Translations under genes and position numbers: made by a program
Shown: positions 44,495 through 53,060 of the stretch, piece after piece
How positions within the stretch are numbered: the stretch's first letter is position 1
How the letters are laid out: every line of letters starts with the position of its first letter
The notes under the pieces: model-generated
Told to the model about the DNA's origin: nothing
Database searches by the model: none
What the model saw: the letters and a program-made list of their open reading frames with translations, nothing else
NCBI RefSeq assembly: GCF_000770795.1
Contig: NZ_JRKJ01000003.1
Location: 62,001 to 126,000 of the forward strand
Origin: Lysobacter dokdonensis DS-58
GTDB taxonomy: Bacteria > Pseudomonadota > Gammaproteobacteria > Xanthomonadales > Xanthomonadaceae
DNA length: 64,000 bases
Direction of reading: 5' to 3'

Positions 44495-45487
44495 ATGGCG
44501 AAGAAGACCGTCGGCAAGGGCACGGGCGAGACCGCGGCGCGCGCGCAACGCGCCATGCAGCAGCAACAGGATGCGAAGGACGCGGGCAAGCCGAAGGCGA
44601 AGAAGGCCACGAAGAAAGCGACGCAGGCCGGTACGCGCGCGCAACCGACGGACCTTCCCGCGCAACACCTGGCCAAGCCCGGCAACGAGCACGACCTCGC
44701 ACTCGAGCCCCGCTTCCTCGCGCCCGATTACGTCGGCAGCGACAAGCTCGATGGCATGGCCGCGATCGTCACCGGCGGCGACTCCGGCATCGGCCGCGCG
44801 GTGGCCGTGCTGTTCGCACGCGAAGGCGCGGACGTGGCGATCGTGTACCTGTCCGAGCACGAAGACGCGCGCAAGACGCAGGAATGCGTCGAACGCGAAG
44901 GCCGCAAGTGCGTGCTGATCCCGGGCGACGTCAAGTCGGTGCGCTTCTGCGAAGAGGCGGTCGGCAAGACGATCAAGGCCTTCGGCAAGCTGGACATCCT
45001 GGTGAACAACGCGGCGTTCCAGTTGCATAGCGATCGCATCGAAGACATCACCGAGGAGCGTTTCCAGGAAACGCTGCAGACCAACATCGGCGGCTACTTC
45101 CACATGGCGCGCGCGGCGCTGCCGTACATGGAGGAGGGCGCGTCGATCATCAACTGCGGATCGGAGACCGCGTTGTTCGGCAGCGAGAAGCTGCTCGACT
45201 ACTCGGCCACCAAGGGCGCGATCCATGCGTTCACCAAGTCGCTCGCTTCGAACCTGCTCGAACGCGGCATCCGCGTGAATGCCGTCGCACCCGGCCCGGT
45301 ATGGACGCCGCTCAATCCCGCCGACAGTCCGGCGGAGAAGGTCGCGGAATTCGGCAAGAAGAGCGACATGAAGCGCCCGGCGCAGCCCGAAGAGATCTCG
45401 CCGGCGTTCGTGTTCCTCGCATCCCCGGTGACGGCCTCGTACGTCAACGGCGTCATCCTGCCGGTGATGGGCGGCCCGCGCGGCTGA
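44495..45487 (+). CDS. SDR oxidoreductase with charged N-terminal extension (YghA-like)
   Basis: Short-chain dehydrogenase of 330 aa: VTGGDSGIG nucleotide site, NNAAFQ, the catalytic YSATK and APGPVWTPLNPA, a set typical of the glucose-dehydrogenase-like YghA/general-stress group. The first 60 residues are Lys/Ala/Gln-rich (KKTVGKGTGETAARAQR and KAKKATKKATQAG), low complexity and probably disordered or nucleic-acid-binding. AAGGTG precedes the ATG. Divergent from the BON gene over 140 bp. Confidence 0.9.
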   Translation: MAKKTVGKGTGETAARAQRAMQQQQDAKDAGKPKAKKATKKATQAGTRAQPTDLPAQHLAKPGNEHDLALEPRFLAPDYVGSDKLDGMAAIVTGGDSGIGRAVAVLFAREGADVAIVYLSEHEDARKTQECVEREGRKCVLIPGDVKSVRFCEEAVGKTIKAFGKLDILVNNAAFQLHSDRIEDITEERFQETLQTNIGGYFHMARAALPYMEEGASIINCGSETALFGSEKLLDYSATKGAIHAFTKSLASNLLERGIRVNAVAPGPVWTPLNPADSPAEKVAEFGKKSDMKRPAQPEEISPAFVFLASPVTASYVNGVILPVMGGPRG

Positions 45488-45549
45488 GTCTTGCGTGGCT
45501 GAACAGGGCAAGCGCGCGTGTAACCGTTTGTACCGGCGGTGATACGCAC

Positions 45550-45565
45550 GCTTCGTTTACGAAGC
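45550..45565. promoter_or_regulatory. Palindrome upstream of the glycosyltransferase gene
   Basis: GCTTCGTTTACGAAGC is a palindrome apart from its central two bases and lies about 60 bp before the start of the glycosyltransferase operon. It could be an operator. The rest of 45488-45623 shows no gene. Confidence 0.35.
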
Positions 45566-45623
45566 CGTCGTTACCTTGACGCAACGGCCGCCACCACGAA
45601 TCGCGGCCTGCGGGGAACGACGT

Positions 45624-46688
45624 TTGAAAATTGCGCAGATCACGCCGCTCTACGAAGCGGTCCCACCGAAACTCTACGGCGGCACGGAGCGTGTCGTCGC
45701 CTGGCTCACCGATGCACTGGTGGATGCCGGCCATGACGTCACGTTGTTCGCCTCGGCCGAAGCGCAGACGCGCGCCGAGCTTGTCTCCGTGCGCGACCAG
45801 GCGATCCGCCTCGACCCGGCCGAACTGAAATCCGATCTCGCCGCGCACATGGGCATGCTGCACGAAGTGCGCCAGCGCATGGACGAGTTCGACGTCCTGC
45901 ATTTCCACGTGGACATGATCCACTTCCCGTTCTTCGAGGATTGCGCGGCGCACACGCTCACGACCTTGCACGGTCGGCTCGATCTCAAGGATCTGCCGGT
46001 CGTGTATCGGCGTTGGCATCAGTTTCCGCTCGCGTCGATTTCGCAGGACCAGCGCCGCCCGTTGCGCAATTCCAACTGGATCGGCACGGTGCACCACGGC
46101 TTGCCGGCGGATCTGCTGCCGTTCAATCCGAATCCGTGCGGCAGCTACCTCGCTTTCCTCGGCCGCATCTCCCCGGAGAAGCGCGTCGATCGCGCGATCG
46201 CCATCGCGCGCCGCGTCGGCATGCCGCTGAAGATCGCCGCGAAGGTCGATGGCGCGGACAAGGCCTATTACGAACGCGAGATCGCGCCGCTGCTGCGCGG
46301 CTCGCACGATGTCGAGTTCGTCGGCGAGATCGGCGATGCGCAGAAGCCCGAATTCCTCGGCAATGCCGCCGCGTTGTTGTTCCCGATCGATTGGCCCGAG
46401 CCGTTCGGCATCGTGATGATCGAAGCGATGGCATGCGGAACGCCCGTGGTCGCCTGGCGCTGCGGTTCGGTGCCCGAGGTGATCGACGAGGGCGTGACCG
46501 GGCGCATCGTCGACAACGAGGGCGATGCCGTGGCCGCGGTGCGCGCGGTGATGCGCTACGACCGCGCCGGGATCCGCGCGACGTTCGAGCGCCGCTTCAC
46601 CGCGCAGGTGATGGCCGAGCGCTACGCCAGGTTGTATGCCCAGCTCGCGCGCAGCCGCGCGCAGGATCTCGGTTTGCGGATGGCGTGA
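45624..46688 (+). CDS. Glycosyltransferase family 4 protein
   Basis: Retaining GT-B glycosyltransferase of 354 aa. LYGGTERVVAWLTDALVDAG near the N-terminus, YLAFLGRISPEKRVDRAI as donor-site start, and the EPFGIVMIEAMACGTPVVA block are typical of GT4. The start is TTG 45624, with GGGGAACG upstream; the frame also offers TTG 45576. The following gene starts 6 bp after its stop and encodes an amylo-alpha-1,6-glucosidase, a pairing that suggests joint work on an alpha-glucan or an osmolyte. Substrate unknown. Confidence 0.88.
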   Translation: MKIAQITPLYEAVPPKLYGGTERVVAWLTDALVDAGHDVTLFASAEAQTRAELVSVRDQAIRLDPAELKSDLAAHMGMLHEVRQRMDEFDVLHFHVDMIHFPFFEDCAAHTLTTLHGRLDLKDLPVVYRRWHQFPLASISQDQRRPLRNSNWIGTVHHGLPADLLPFNPNPCGSYLAFLGRISPEKRVDRAIAIARRVGMPLKIAAKVDGADKAYYEREIAPLLRGSHDVEFVGEIGDAQKPEFLGNAAALLFPIDWPEPFGIVMIEAMACGTPVVAWRCGSVPEVIDEGVTGRIVDNEGDAVAAVRAVMRYDRAGIRATFERRFTAQVMAERYARLYAQLARSRAQDLGLRMA

Positions 46689-46694
46689 CGGAGG

Positions 46695-48824
46695 ATGGAT
46701 CCGGCCGCGACCGCCGCGCTGTATTCGACGCATGTCCTGAAAGATGGCGACAGCTTCCTCGTCGCCAACGGCTACGGTGATGTCGAGGAAGGCAGCACCG
46801 GCCTGTTCCGCGACGACACGCGCCTGCTGTCGATGTTCCGCCTGCGCCTGGGCGATACGCAGCCCGCGTTGCTGAGCGCCGCGGTCACCGCGGACAACGT
46901 CTTCTTCCTCGCGCACATGACCAACCGCCAGTTGCCGCCGCTGGGCGAGACCGCGGCGGCGGCGCACGGGTTGATCCATCTGTTGCGTGCGCGGTTCCTG
47001 TTCGAAGAGCGCCTGTTCGAACGCATCACGCTGATGAACTACGGCACGAACGCGTTCATGGCGCCGTTGCGCCTGGAAGTGGCCGCGGACTTCCGCGACA
47101 TGTTCGAAGTGCGCGGCCAGGTGCGGCCTGCGCGCGGCAAATTGCTCGATGCCGAAGCATTGATGGGCCCGAACGGCGTGATTTTCCGCTACGAGGGGCT
47201 CGATCAGGTGGTGCGCAAATCGGCGATCGCCTTTTCGCAGCCGGCGTCCAGCGTCGAAGGCGGCACCTTCGAATTCCTGTTGCAGTTGGTGCCCGGCGTG
47301 GAGCAGTCGCTGTTCATCGAGGTCGGCAGCGAACCCGGCGGGCCGATGCCCTCGCGCGAACGCCATCGCGACGCGGCGGCGAAGGCCCGCAAGCGCATGC
47401 GCTCGCGCGGCCGGCGCGGCGGGCGCGTGCGCAGCAGCGGGCCGTTGTTCGATGCGTGGATGCAACGCTCGCGCGCGGACCTGGCATTGCTGACGAGCGA
47501 GCTGGAGACCGGTCCGTATCCTTACGCGGGCATTCCGTGGTTCTCGACGCCGTTCGGACGCGACGCGGTGATCACCGCGCTGCAGACCTTGTGGCTCGAT
47601 CCGGGCATCGCGCGCGGCGTGCTCGGGTTCCTTGCCGCGCACCAGGCGCAGGAAGAGTCGTCGTTCCTGGATTCGGCGCCCGGCAAGATCATGCACGAGA
47701 CGCGGCGCGGGGAGATGTCCGCGCTGCGCGAGTTGCCCTTCGGCCGTTACTACGGCGGCGTGGACACGACGCCGTTGTTCGTGATGCTCGCCGGCGCGTA
47801 CGCGCGGCGCACGGGCGATGCAGCGTTCGTCGATGCGTTGTGGCCGGCGTTGATCGCGGCGACCGGCTGGATCGAGCGCGTGTGCGATGCCAACCGCGAT
47901 GGTTTCCTCGACTACGCGCGCGGCGAAAACACGGGCTTGTCGAACCAAGGCTGGAAGGACAGCGAAGACTCGGTCTTCCACGCCGACGGTCGGTTCCCGA
48001 AGGGCCCGATCGCGCTGGTCGAAGTGCAGGGCTATGCGTACGCGGCGTTCCGCGCCATGGCCGAACTCGCCGAACTGCGGCGCGACGAAGCCGGCATGCA
48101 GGTATGGGCCGGTCGCGCAGCGCGCATGCAGGCGGCGGTGGAAGCGAAGTTCTGGATGGAAGACCAGGGCTTCTACGGCATCGCGATGGATGGCGACGGC
48201 GCATTGTGCGGCGTGCGGTCCAGCAATCCCGGGCATCTGCTGTTCTGCGGACTGCCGAATGCGGCGCGCGCCGCATCCGTTGCGCAGCGCCTGATGCAGA
48301 ACGACTTCCACACGGGCTGGGGCCTGCGCACGCTGGCCTCCGGGCAGGCGCGCTACAACCCGATGAGTTATCACAACGGTTCGATCTGGCCGCACGACAC
48401 CGCGCTGTGCGCGGCGGGCATCGCCCGCTACGGTCACCGCGCCGCGGCCGTGGAATTGTTGCGCAGCGCATTCGAGACCGCCGTGCATTTCGACATGCGC
48501 CTGCCTGAATTGTTCTGCGGATTCCGCCGCGTGCAAGGCGCACCACCGATCGCCTACCCCGTCGCCTGCATGCCGCAGGCGTGGGCGGCCGGCGCACCGT
48601 TCATGCTGCTGCAGGCGTGCCTGGGCGTGGAGATCGACGGCATGCGCGGCGAGATCCACGTCGAGCGTCCGCACTTGCCCGACGGCATCGATGAAGTGCG
48701 GTTGCACGACGTCGCCCTCGGCGGTGAGCGCATCGATCTGTTGTTCCGCCGCGTGGGCGAGCGCGTGGGGATGTTCGTGGAAGGCAAGGGCGCGGGGGCG
48801 CCGGCGGTTCGGCTACGGAGCTGA
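46695..48824 (+). CDS. Amylo-alpha-1,6-glucosidase-type glycogen debranching protein
   Basis: A 709-aa protein with an N-terminal debranching-enzyme domain (HVLKDGDSFLVANGYGDV onward) and a C-terminal (alpha/alpha)6 barrel (FSTPFGRDAVITALQTLWLD, YYGGVDTTPLFV, NQGWKDSEDSVFHADG) of the MGH-type debrancher. The linker near 225-245 is a strongly basic Arg-rich segment (AKARKRMRSRGRRGGRVR), unusual for the family. GGAGG lies directly against the ATG, a poor spacing, but a stop three codons upstream rules out an earlier start. Confidence 0.9.
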   Translation: MDPAATAALYSTHVLKDGDSFLVANGYGDVEEGSTGLFRDDTRLLSMFRLRLGDTQPALLSAAVTADNVFFLAHMTNRQLPPLGETAAAAHGLIHLLRARFLFEERLFERITLMNYGTNAFMAPLRLEVAADFRDMFEVRGQVRPARGKLLDAEALMGPNGVIFRYEGLDQVVRKSAIAFSQPASSVEGGTFEFLLQLVPGVEQSLFIEVGSEPGGPMPSRERHRDAAAKARKRMRSRGRRGGRVRSSGPLFDAWMQRSRADLALLTSELETGPYPYAGIPWFSTPFGRDAVITALQTLWLDPGIARGVLGFLAAHQAQEESSFLDSAPGKIMHETRRGEMSALRELPFGRYYGGVDTTPLFVMLAGAYARRTGDAAFVDALWPALIAATGWIERVCDANRDGFLDYARGENTGLSNQGWKDSEDSVFHADGRFPKGPIALVEVQGYAYAAFRAMAELAELRRDEAGMQVWAGRAARMQAAVEAKFWMEDQGFYGIAMDGDGALCGVRSSNPGHLLFCGLPNAARAASVAQRLMQNDFHTGWGLRTLASGQARYNPMSYHNGSIWPHDTALCAAGIARYGHRAAAVELLRSAFETAVHFDMRLPELFCGFRRVQGAPPIAYPVACMPQAWAAGAPFMLLQACLGVEIDGMRGEIHVERPHLPDGIDEVRLHDVALGGERIDLLFRRVGERVGMFVEGKGAGAPAVRLRS

Positions 48825-49301
48825 GGATTTCAGCGCGCCTCGGAGGCGGTGGATCTCCGCGATCAGCCGGGGGATGTCGTCCCGCGCGTGCGCAATGAAA
48901 TCGACGTCGCGCGGGGTTGCGCCATCGAGATGGATCGTCGTCCCTTGCGCTTGGACGCTCGGACGTGCGCCTTCCTCCGGCGGTGCATGCCACGGGCCCT
49001 CCATGACCGCATCCACGCGCGACGCGATATCGGCCAACCAGTGATCGGGCTGTGGCGCTCCTGCCCACGACAGGGCGTAATTCAAGCGCGTGATCTCATC
49101 GAGCAGGCGCGGAATGTCCTGGCGCGCGTGCGCGATGAAATCCTGCTCCGCATAGGTCCCGCCCAGAGGCTCGATGTCCTCGCCTGCGGTCGTGATGACG
49201 TTGCTTCCGCCCCAGAAGTCGCGTCCTTCGATGTAGGAGCGCCATGGCCCGGGTGTCGCGCGATTGGCGCGCCGTTCGATGTCGTCGATCCAGTCGGTCA
49301 T
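48813..49301 (-). CDS. Duplicated-domain protein, candidate immunity protein
   Basis: A 162-aa hydrophilic protein made of two similar halves, each with a Gly-Pro-Trp segment (ATPGPWRSY; VMEGPWHAP) and ending in FIAHARQDIPRLLDEITRL or FIAHARDDIPRLIAEIHRL. The motif is common in small phage and accessory proteins of unknown function. It begins one base after the stop of the mini-Rhs gene, in the position of an immunity gene. Its 3' end overlaps the debranching-enzyme gene by 12 bp. Confidence 0.75.
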   Translation of the reverse strand: MTDWIDDIERRANRATPGPWRSYIEGRDFWGGSNVITTAGEDIEPLGGTYAEQDFIAHARQDIPRLLDEITRLNYALSWAGAPQPDHWLADIASRVDAVMEGPWHAPPEEGARPSVQAQGTTIHLDGATPRDVDFIAHARDDIPRLIAEIHRLRGALKSSAP

Positions 49302-49302
49302 G

Positions 49303-50007
49303 TCATTTCTTCGTATTGGGGTTGGGCGCGACCTTGAAAAGCGCCTCGGCCTGCTCGGCCGTGATGCCGCAAAGCGTGCAGTGATCGACGTTATGGGCCC
49401 GCGGCGTCGGAACGACATCCCCGCCTGCGGCGCGCACGTCACCGACCGTCGTCGAACCGACCTTCCCATGTTTGATCGTGGCCGAAAGCACCGGAACATC
49501 CCCTGTGGCGGAACTGGTGACTGAAACGTTTTGCAACTTGCCTTGCGAATCGAGCGTTACGCCGGTCCCATTGCTGAAGGTCGCGGCGGTGCATGTTCCG
49601 CCTCGGCATACGGTCGCCGCATCCGGCAACCGCTCCGCCGCCTCGCGGCCTGCACGGATCCCGAGCCCGGCGCCGCCCGGCACGCCGGGGATGAGGATCG
49701 CCGCGGCATCCGCGCCGATGCCCAGGCCGTCGACGATCGCAGCGCCGATGTCACCGCCGCGGACGTTGTCGTACAGGCTCTTCGCACCGAACGCGAGGCT
49801 CGGGACGCCGATGAAGAGATCTTCCGCCCAGCGGCCGTCGGGATCGGTGTAGCGATACGGGTTGTCGTTGGCGTAGGCGTAGCGGTTGAAGTTCGCGCCG
49901 GTGTCCGCGTCGGCGGGAACGGGATCGACGGAGACGAAGCGCGCGTCCGCCGGCCATCCGGCGAACAACAACAGGAAGAACGCGAGCAGCCTGGCCATGC
50001 ACGGCAT
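49303..50007 (-). CDS. Miniature Rhs-type protein with signal peptide and toxin-like C-terminus
   Basis: A 234-aa protein. A signal peptide (LLAFFLLLFAGWPADA) leads straight into the tail of an Rhs-associated core: RFVSVDPVPADADTGANFNR, YAYANDNPYRYTDPDGR. A Gly/Ala-rich linker follows (about 60-115), then a C-terminal module of about 110 residues with paired cysteines (CRGGTC) and HNVDHCTLCGIT near the end. Full Rhs proteins carry the YD-repeat shell before the core; here it is missing. In polymorphic toxins the variable part after the core is the toxin. Part of the gene is less GC-rich than its neighbours. The toxin activity is not known. Confidence 0.8.
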   Translation of the reverse strand: MPCMARLLAFFLLLFAGWPADARFVSVDPVPADADTGANFNRYAYANDNPYRYTDPDGRWAEDLFIGVPSLAFGAKSLYDNVRGGDIGAAIVDGLGIGADAAAILIPGVPGGAGLGIRAGREAAERLPDAATVCRGGTCTAATFSNGTGVTLDSQGKLQNVSVTSSATGDVPVLSATIKHGKVGSTTVGDVRAAGGDVVPTPRAHNVDHCTLCGITAEQAEALFKVAPNPNTKK

Positions 50008-50087
50008 CCGATGCGGGAGGCCGGGATGGTCCTCAGCGTTGCAGGATCAGCGGTGCGGAACGCGCTGCGATTTGCGGCGGATTTCGA

Positions 50088-51317
50088 TCAGATCTCGTAG
50101 GCCGATTCGCCGTGGGCGCTGATATCGAGGCCTTCTCGCTCGCTGTCGTGGTCGACGCGCAGTCCGCGCAGGCGATGCGCGATCTGGAAGGCGAGGTAGG
50201 CGACCAGGCCGGACCATGCGAGCGTGATGCCGATGCCCGCGCATTGCACGCCGACCTGCCGGAGGATGTCGAAATCCGCTGCGCCCGTGCCGCCGAGCGC
50301 AGGCGCGGTGAACACGCCGGTCAACACCGCGCCGACGATGCCGCACACGCCATGGATGCCGAACACGTCGAGCGAGTCGTCCGCACGCAGGTGTCGTTTC
50401 AACGCATTGACGCCCCAGAATCCCGCCGCGCCGCCGCACGCACCGATCACCATCGCGCCGCCGACGCCGACCGTGCCGCACGCCGGCGTGATCGCGACCA
50501 GGCCTGCGACCGCGCCGGATGCCGCACCCAGCATCGATGCGCGTCCGCGCAACACCGCTTCAACCGCGCTCCACGCCAGCACCGCGGCCGCGGCGGCGAG
50601 CAAGGTGTTGGCGAACGCGAGCGCGGCAACGCCGTTGGCTTCCAGCGCCGAACCCGCGTTGAATCCGAACCAGCCGACCCACAGCAACGACGCGCCGACG
50701 TACGTCAGCGGCAGGTTGTGCGGCGAGAGACGTTCCCGCCCGAACCCGATGCGCGGCCCGAGCATGTAGGCGCCGACCAGCCCCGCGACGCCCGCGTTGA
50801 TGTGCACGACGGTGCCGCCCGCGAAGTCGAGCGCACCGAGTTTGAAGAGAAATCCGTTCCCCGCCCACACCATGTGCGCGAGCGGGAGATACGCGAAGGT
50901 GAACCACAACGCCGCGAACAACAACACCGCGGCGAACTTCGCCCGTTCGGCGATCGCACCGACGACGAGCGCGCAGCTGATGGCAGCGAACGCGCCCTGG
51001 AACGCGATGTAAGCCAGCTCGGGAATCACGACGCCCTGCGTGAACGTCGCGACGGTCGACGACGGCCCGACACCGGCGAGCATCGCCTTGCCGAATCCGC
51101 CGATCCACGCATTGCCGCCATCGAAGGCGAGCGAGTAGCCGTACCCCACCCACAGCACGAGCGCGAGCGAAGCGACGACGAGGACCTGCATCAACACCGA
51201 CAGGATGTTCTTCGCGCGGACCAGGCCGCCGTAGAACAGCGCGAGCCCGGGCACGATCATCAGCATCACCAGCACGGTGGACACGAACATCCACGCGACG
51301 TCGCCCTTGTCGACCAT
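50088..51317 (-). CDS. amtB: Ammonium transporter
   Basis: Amt/Rh-family channel of 409 aa with about 11 membrane helices. Conserved parts include GLALFYGGLVRAKN, the pore histidines in THINAG-like VVHINAGVAGL and FGIHGVCG, and the cytoplasmic tail GLDISAHGESAYE, which in AmtB docks the PII protein. It is read after glnA; the gap of 68 bp holds only a palindrome, and there is no glnK. Confidence 0.96.
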   Translation of the reverse strand: MVDKGDVAWMFVSTVLVMLMIVPGLALFYGGLVRAKNILSVLMQVLVVASLALVLWVGYGYSLAFDGGNAWIGGFGKAMLAGVGPSSTVATFTQGVVIPELAYIAFQGAFAAISCALVVGAIAERAKFAAVLLFAALWFTFAYLPLAHMVWAGNGFLFKLGALDFAGGTVVHINAGVAGLVGAYMLGPRIGFGRERLSPHNLPLTYVGASLLWVGWFGFNAGSALEANGVAALAFANTLLAAAAAVLAWSAVEAVLRGRASMLGAASGAVAGLVAITPACGTVGVGGAMVIGACGGAAGFWGVNALKRHLRADDSLDVFGIHGVCGIVGAVLTGVFTAPALGGTGAADFDILRQVGVQCAGIGITLAWSGLVAYLAFQIAHRLRGLRVDHDSEREGLDISAHGESAYEI

Positions 51318-51335
51318 GCCGTCTCCCGTTCGAAG

Positions 51336-51361
51336 CCCCTCCCCTGCATGCAGGGGAGGGG
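51336..51361. repeat. 26-bp perfect palindrome, REP-like
   Basis: CCCCTCCCCTGCA is followed directly by its reverse complement TGCAGGGGAGGGG. It lies between glnA and amtB. No T-run follows on the minus strand, so it is not an obvious intrinsic terminator. It resembles the GGGGAGGGG palindromes scattered between genes in related genomes, and the adjoining TTGGGTGGGG fits that pattern. Confidence 0.6.
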
Positions 51362-51385
51362 TTGGGTGGGGTCACGCGTTACCGG

Positions 51386-52795
51386 TTACAGCGTGTAGTA
51401 CATCTGGTACTCGAGCGGATGCGTCGCCGCGCGGAAGCGCGTGACTTCCTGCATCTTCAGCGCGATGTAGCCGTCGATGAAGTCGTCGGTGAACACGCCG
51501 CCGGCCTTGAGGAACTCGCGGTCCTTGTCGAGCGCTTCGAGCGCCTGGTCGAGCGAGTGGCACACGGTGGGGATGTTCTTCTCTTCTTCCGGCGGCAGGT
51601 CGTACAGGTCCTTGTCGCTCGGCGCGCCCGGATCGATCTGGTTCTTGATGCCGTCCAGGCCGGCCATCATCAGCGCGGCGAAGATCAGGTAGCCGGAGTT
51701 CATCGGATCGGGGAAGCGGATCTCGATGCGGCGCGCCTTCGGGTTGGCCACGTACGGGATGCGGCAGGAGGCCGAGCGATTGCGCGCGGAGTACGCGAGC
51801 ATCACCGGCGCTTCGTAACCCGGCACCAGGCGCTTGTACGAGTTGGTCGTCGAGTTGGCGAACGCGTTGATCGCGCGGGCGTGCTTGAAGATGCCGCCGA
51901 TGTACCACAGCGCCATCTGCGACAGGCCACCGTAGCCGTCGCCCGAGAACAGGTTCACGCCGCCCTTGGCGAGCGACTGGTGCACGTGCATGCCGCTGCC
52001 GTTGTCGCCGACGATCGGCTTGGGCATGAAGGTGACCGTCTTGCCGTTGCGGTGGGCGACGTTCTTGATGACGTACTTCATCGTCAGCAGTTCGTCGGCC
52101 TTCTTCACCAGCGAGTTGAACTTGGTGCCGATCTCGCACTGGCCCGCGTTCGCGACTTCGTGGTGGTGCACTTCGACTTCCATGCCGACCTGTTCGAGGG
52201 TCTTGCACATCTCGGCGCGCAGGTCGTGCAGCGAGTCGAGCGGCGCGACGGGGAAGTAACCGCCCTTCACCATCGGGCGGTAGCCGGTGTTGCCGCCTTC
52301 GTATTCGCGGCCGGAGTTCCACGCGGCTTCTTCCGAATCGATGTGGAAGAAGGTGTGGCCCATGTCATTGGCGTAGCGGACGCTGTCGAAGATGAAGAAT
52401 TCCGGCTCCGGGCCGAAGAAGGCCTGGTCGGCGATGCCGCTGGACTTGAGGAACGCTTCGGCGCGCTTGGCCACGCCGCGCGGATCGCGGCCGTAGGCCT
52501 GCATCGTCGCCGGGTCGAGGATGTCGCACGTGAGCACGAGCGTCGGGTCGGCGGTGAACGGATCGAGGAACGCGGTGCTGGCGTCGGGCAGCAGCACCAT
52601 GTCGGATTCGTTGATGCCCTTCCAGCCGGAGATCGACGAGCCGTCGAACATCTTGCCGTCCTCGAACAGCGAGGCATCGACGATCGACTTCGGGAACGTC
52701 ACGTGGTGCTGCACGCCGCGCATGTCGCAGAAGCGCAGATCGACGAATTCGACCTTGTGGTCCTTGATGAGTTTTTCGACGTGTTCGAGGGACAT
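51386..52795 (-). CDS. glnA: Glutamine synthetase type I
   Basis: Dodecameric GSI enzyme of 469 aa that makes glutamine from glutamate, ammonia and ATP. It shows [21 protein letters not shown]-like [10 protein letters not shown] and the adenylylation site Tyr398 in DLYDLPPEE, so it should be controlled by GlnE. The start [14 protein letters not shown] was chosen by similarity; the frame runs on upstream through the promoter. A perfect sigma-54 promoter sits 58 bp before the ATG. Confidence 0.97.
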   Translation of the reverse strand: MSLEHVEKLIKDHKVEFVDLRFCDMRGVQHHVTFPKSIVDASLFEDGKMFDGSSISGWKGINESDMVLLPDASTAFLDPFTADPTLVLTCDILDPATMQAYGRDPRGVAKRAEAFLKSSGIADQAFFGPEPEFFIFDSVRYANDMGHTFFHIDSEEAAWNSGREYEGGNTGYRPMVKGGYFPVAPLDSLHDLRAEMCKTLEQVGMEVEVHHHEVANAGQCEIGTKFNSLVKKADELLTMKYVIKNVAHRNGKTVTFMPKPIVGDNGSGMHVHQSLAKGGVNLFSGDGYGGLSQMALWYIGGIFKHARAINAFANSTTNSYKRLVPGYEAPVMLAYSARNRSASCRIPYVANPKARRIEIRFPDPMNSGYLIFAALMMAGLDGIKNQIDPGAPSDKDLYDLPPEEEKNIPTVCHSLDQALEALDKDREFLKAGGVFTDDFIDGYIALKMQEVTRFRAATHPLEYQMYYTL

Positions 52796-52852
52796 GGGCG
52801 TTCCTGGTGATGGAGGGCGTGCCGGCCGCGATGCCGGGGACGTGGCAATCAG

Positions 52853-52869
52853 AGCAAGGTGCGTGCCAA
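52853..52869 (-). promoter_or_regulatory. Sigma-54 promoter of glnA
   Basis: On the minus strand TTGGCACGCACCTTGCT matches the -24/-12 consensus at every defined position, with GG-N10-GC spacing. Transcription should start near 52842, leaving a leader of about 46 nt. Such promoters need an activator, here most likely NtrC. Confidence 0.9.
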
Positions 52870-52930
52870 GACAGGAAACGCCACAAGTGATTGATTCGTC
52901 TTGAACAAGGGCGCGGGCAGCGTTTGCCTC

Positions 52931-52969
52931 GCGCACCTTTGGTGCGCCCGTTTGCACCAGTGTGGGGCG
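52931..52969. promoter_or_regulatory. Candidate NtrC enhancer sites upstream of glnA
   Basis: Two dyads lie about 90-125 bp upstream of the predicted start. GCGCACC-TTT-GGTGCGC (52931-52947) is perfect but two bases shorter than the usual GCACC-N5-GGTGC. TGCACC-AGTGT-GGGGCG (52953-52969) has the right spacing with one mismatch in the core. The remaining sequence of 52796-53060 shows no gene. Confidence 0.55.
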
Positions 52970-53060
52970 CTTGTGAACGCCGGGGTCGTGAGACCCGCGA
53001 ACACAGCCGTTACCCTACGATCCGCACTCCCGCCCCAGCGATGCCGACGACGCCTTCCCC

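Noticed and set aside
45453-48707. A 1084-codon open frame opposite the glycosyltransferase and debranching genes
   Set aside because: Low-complexity antisense frame, while the plus-strand genes match known families.
48813-50007. A complete Rhs element or prophage fragment
   Set aside because: No YD repeats, integrase, transposase or attachment repeat was found around it; only the core tail and tip are present.
51318-51385. Intrinsic terminator between glnA and amtB
   Set aside because: The palindrome has no T-run on the minus strand.
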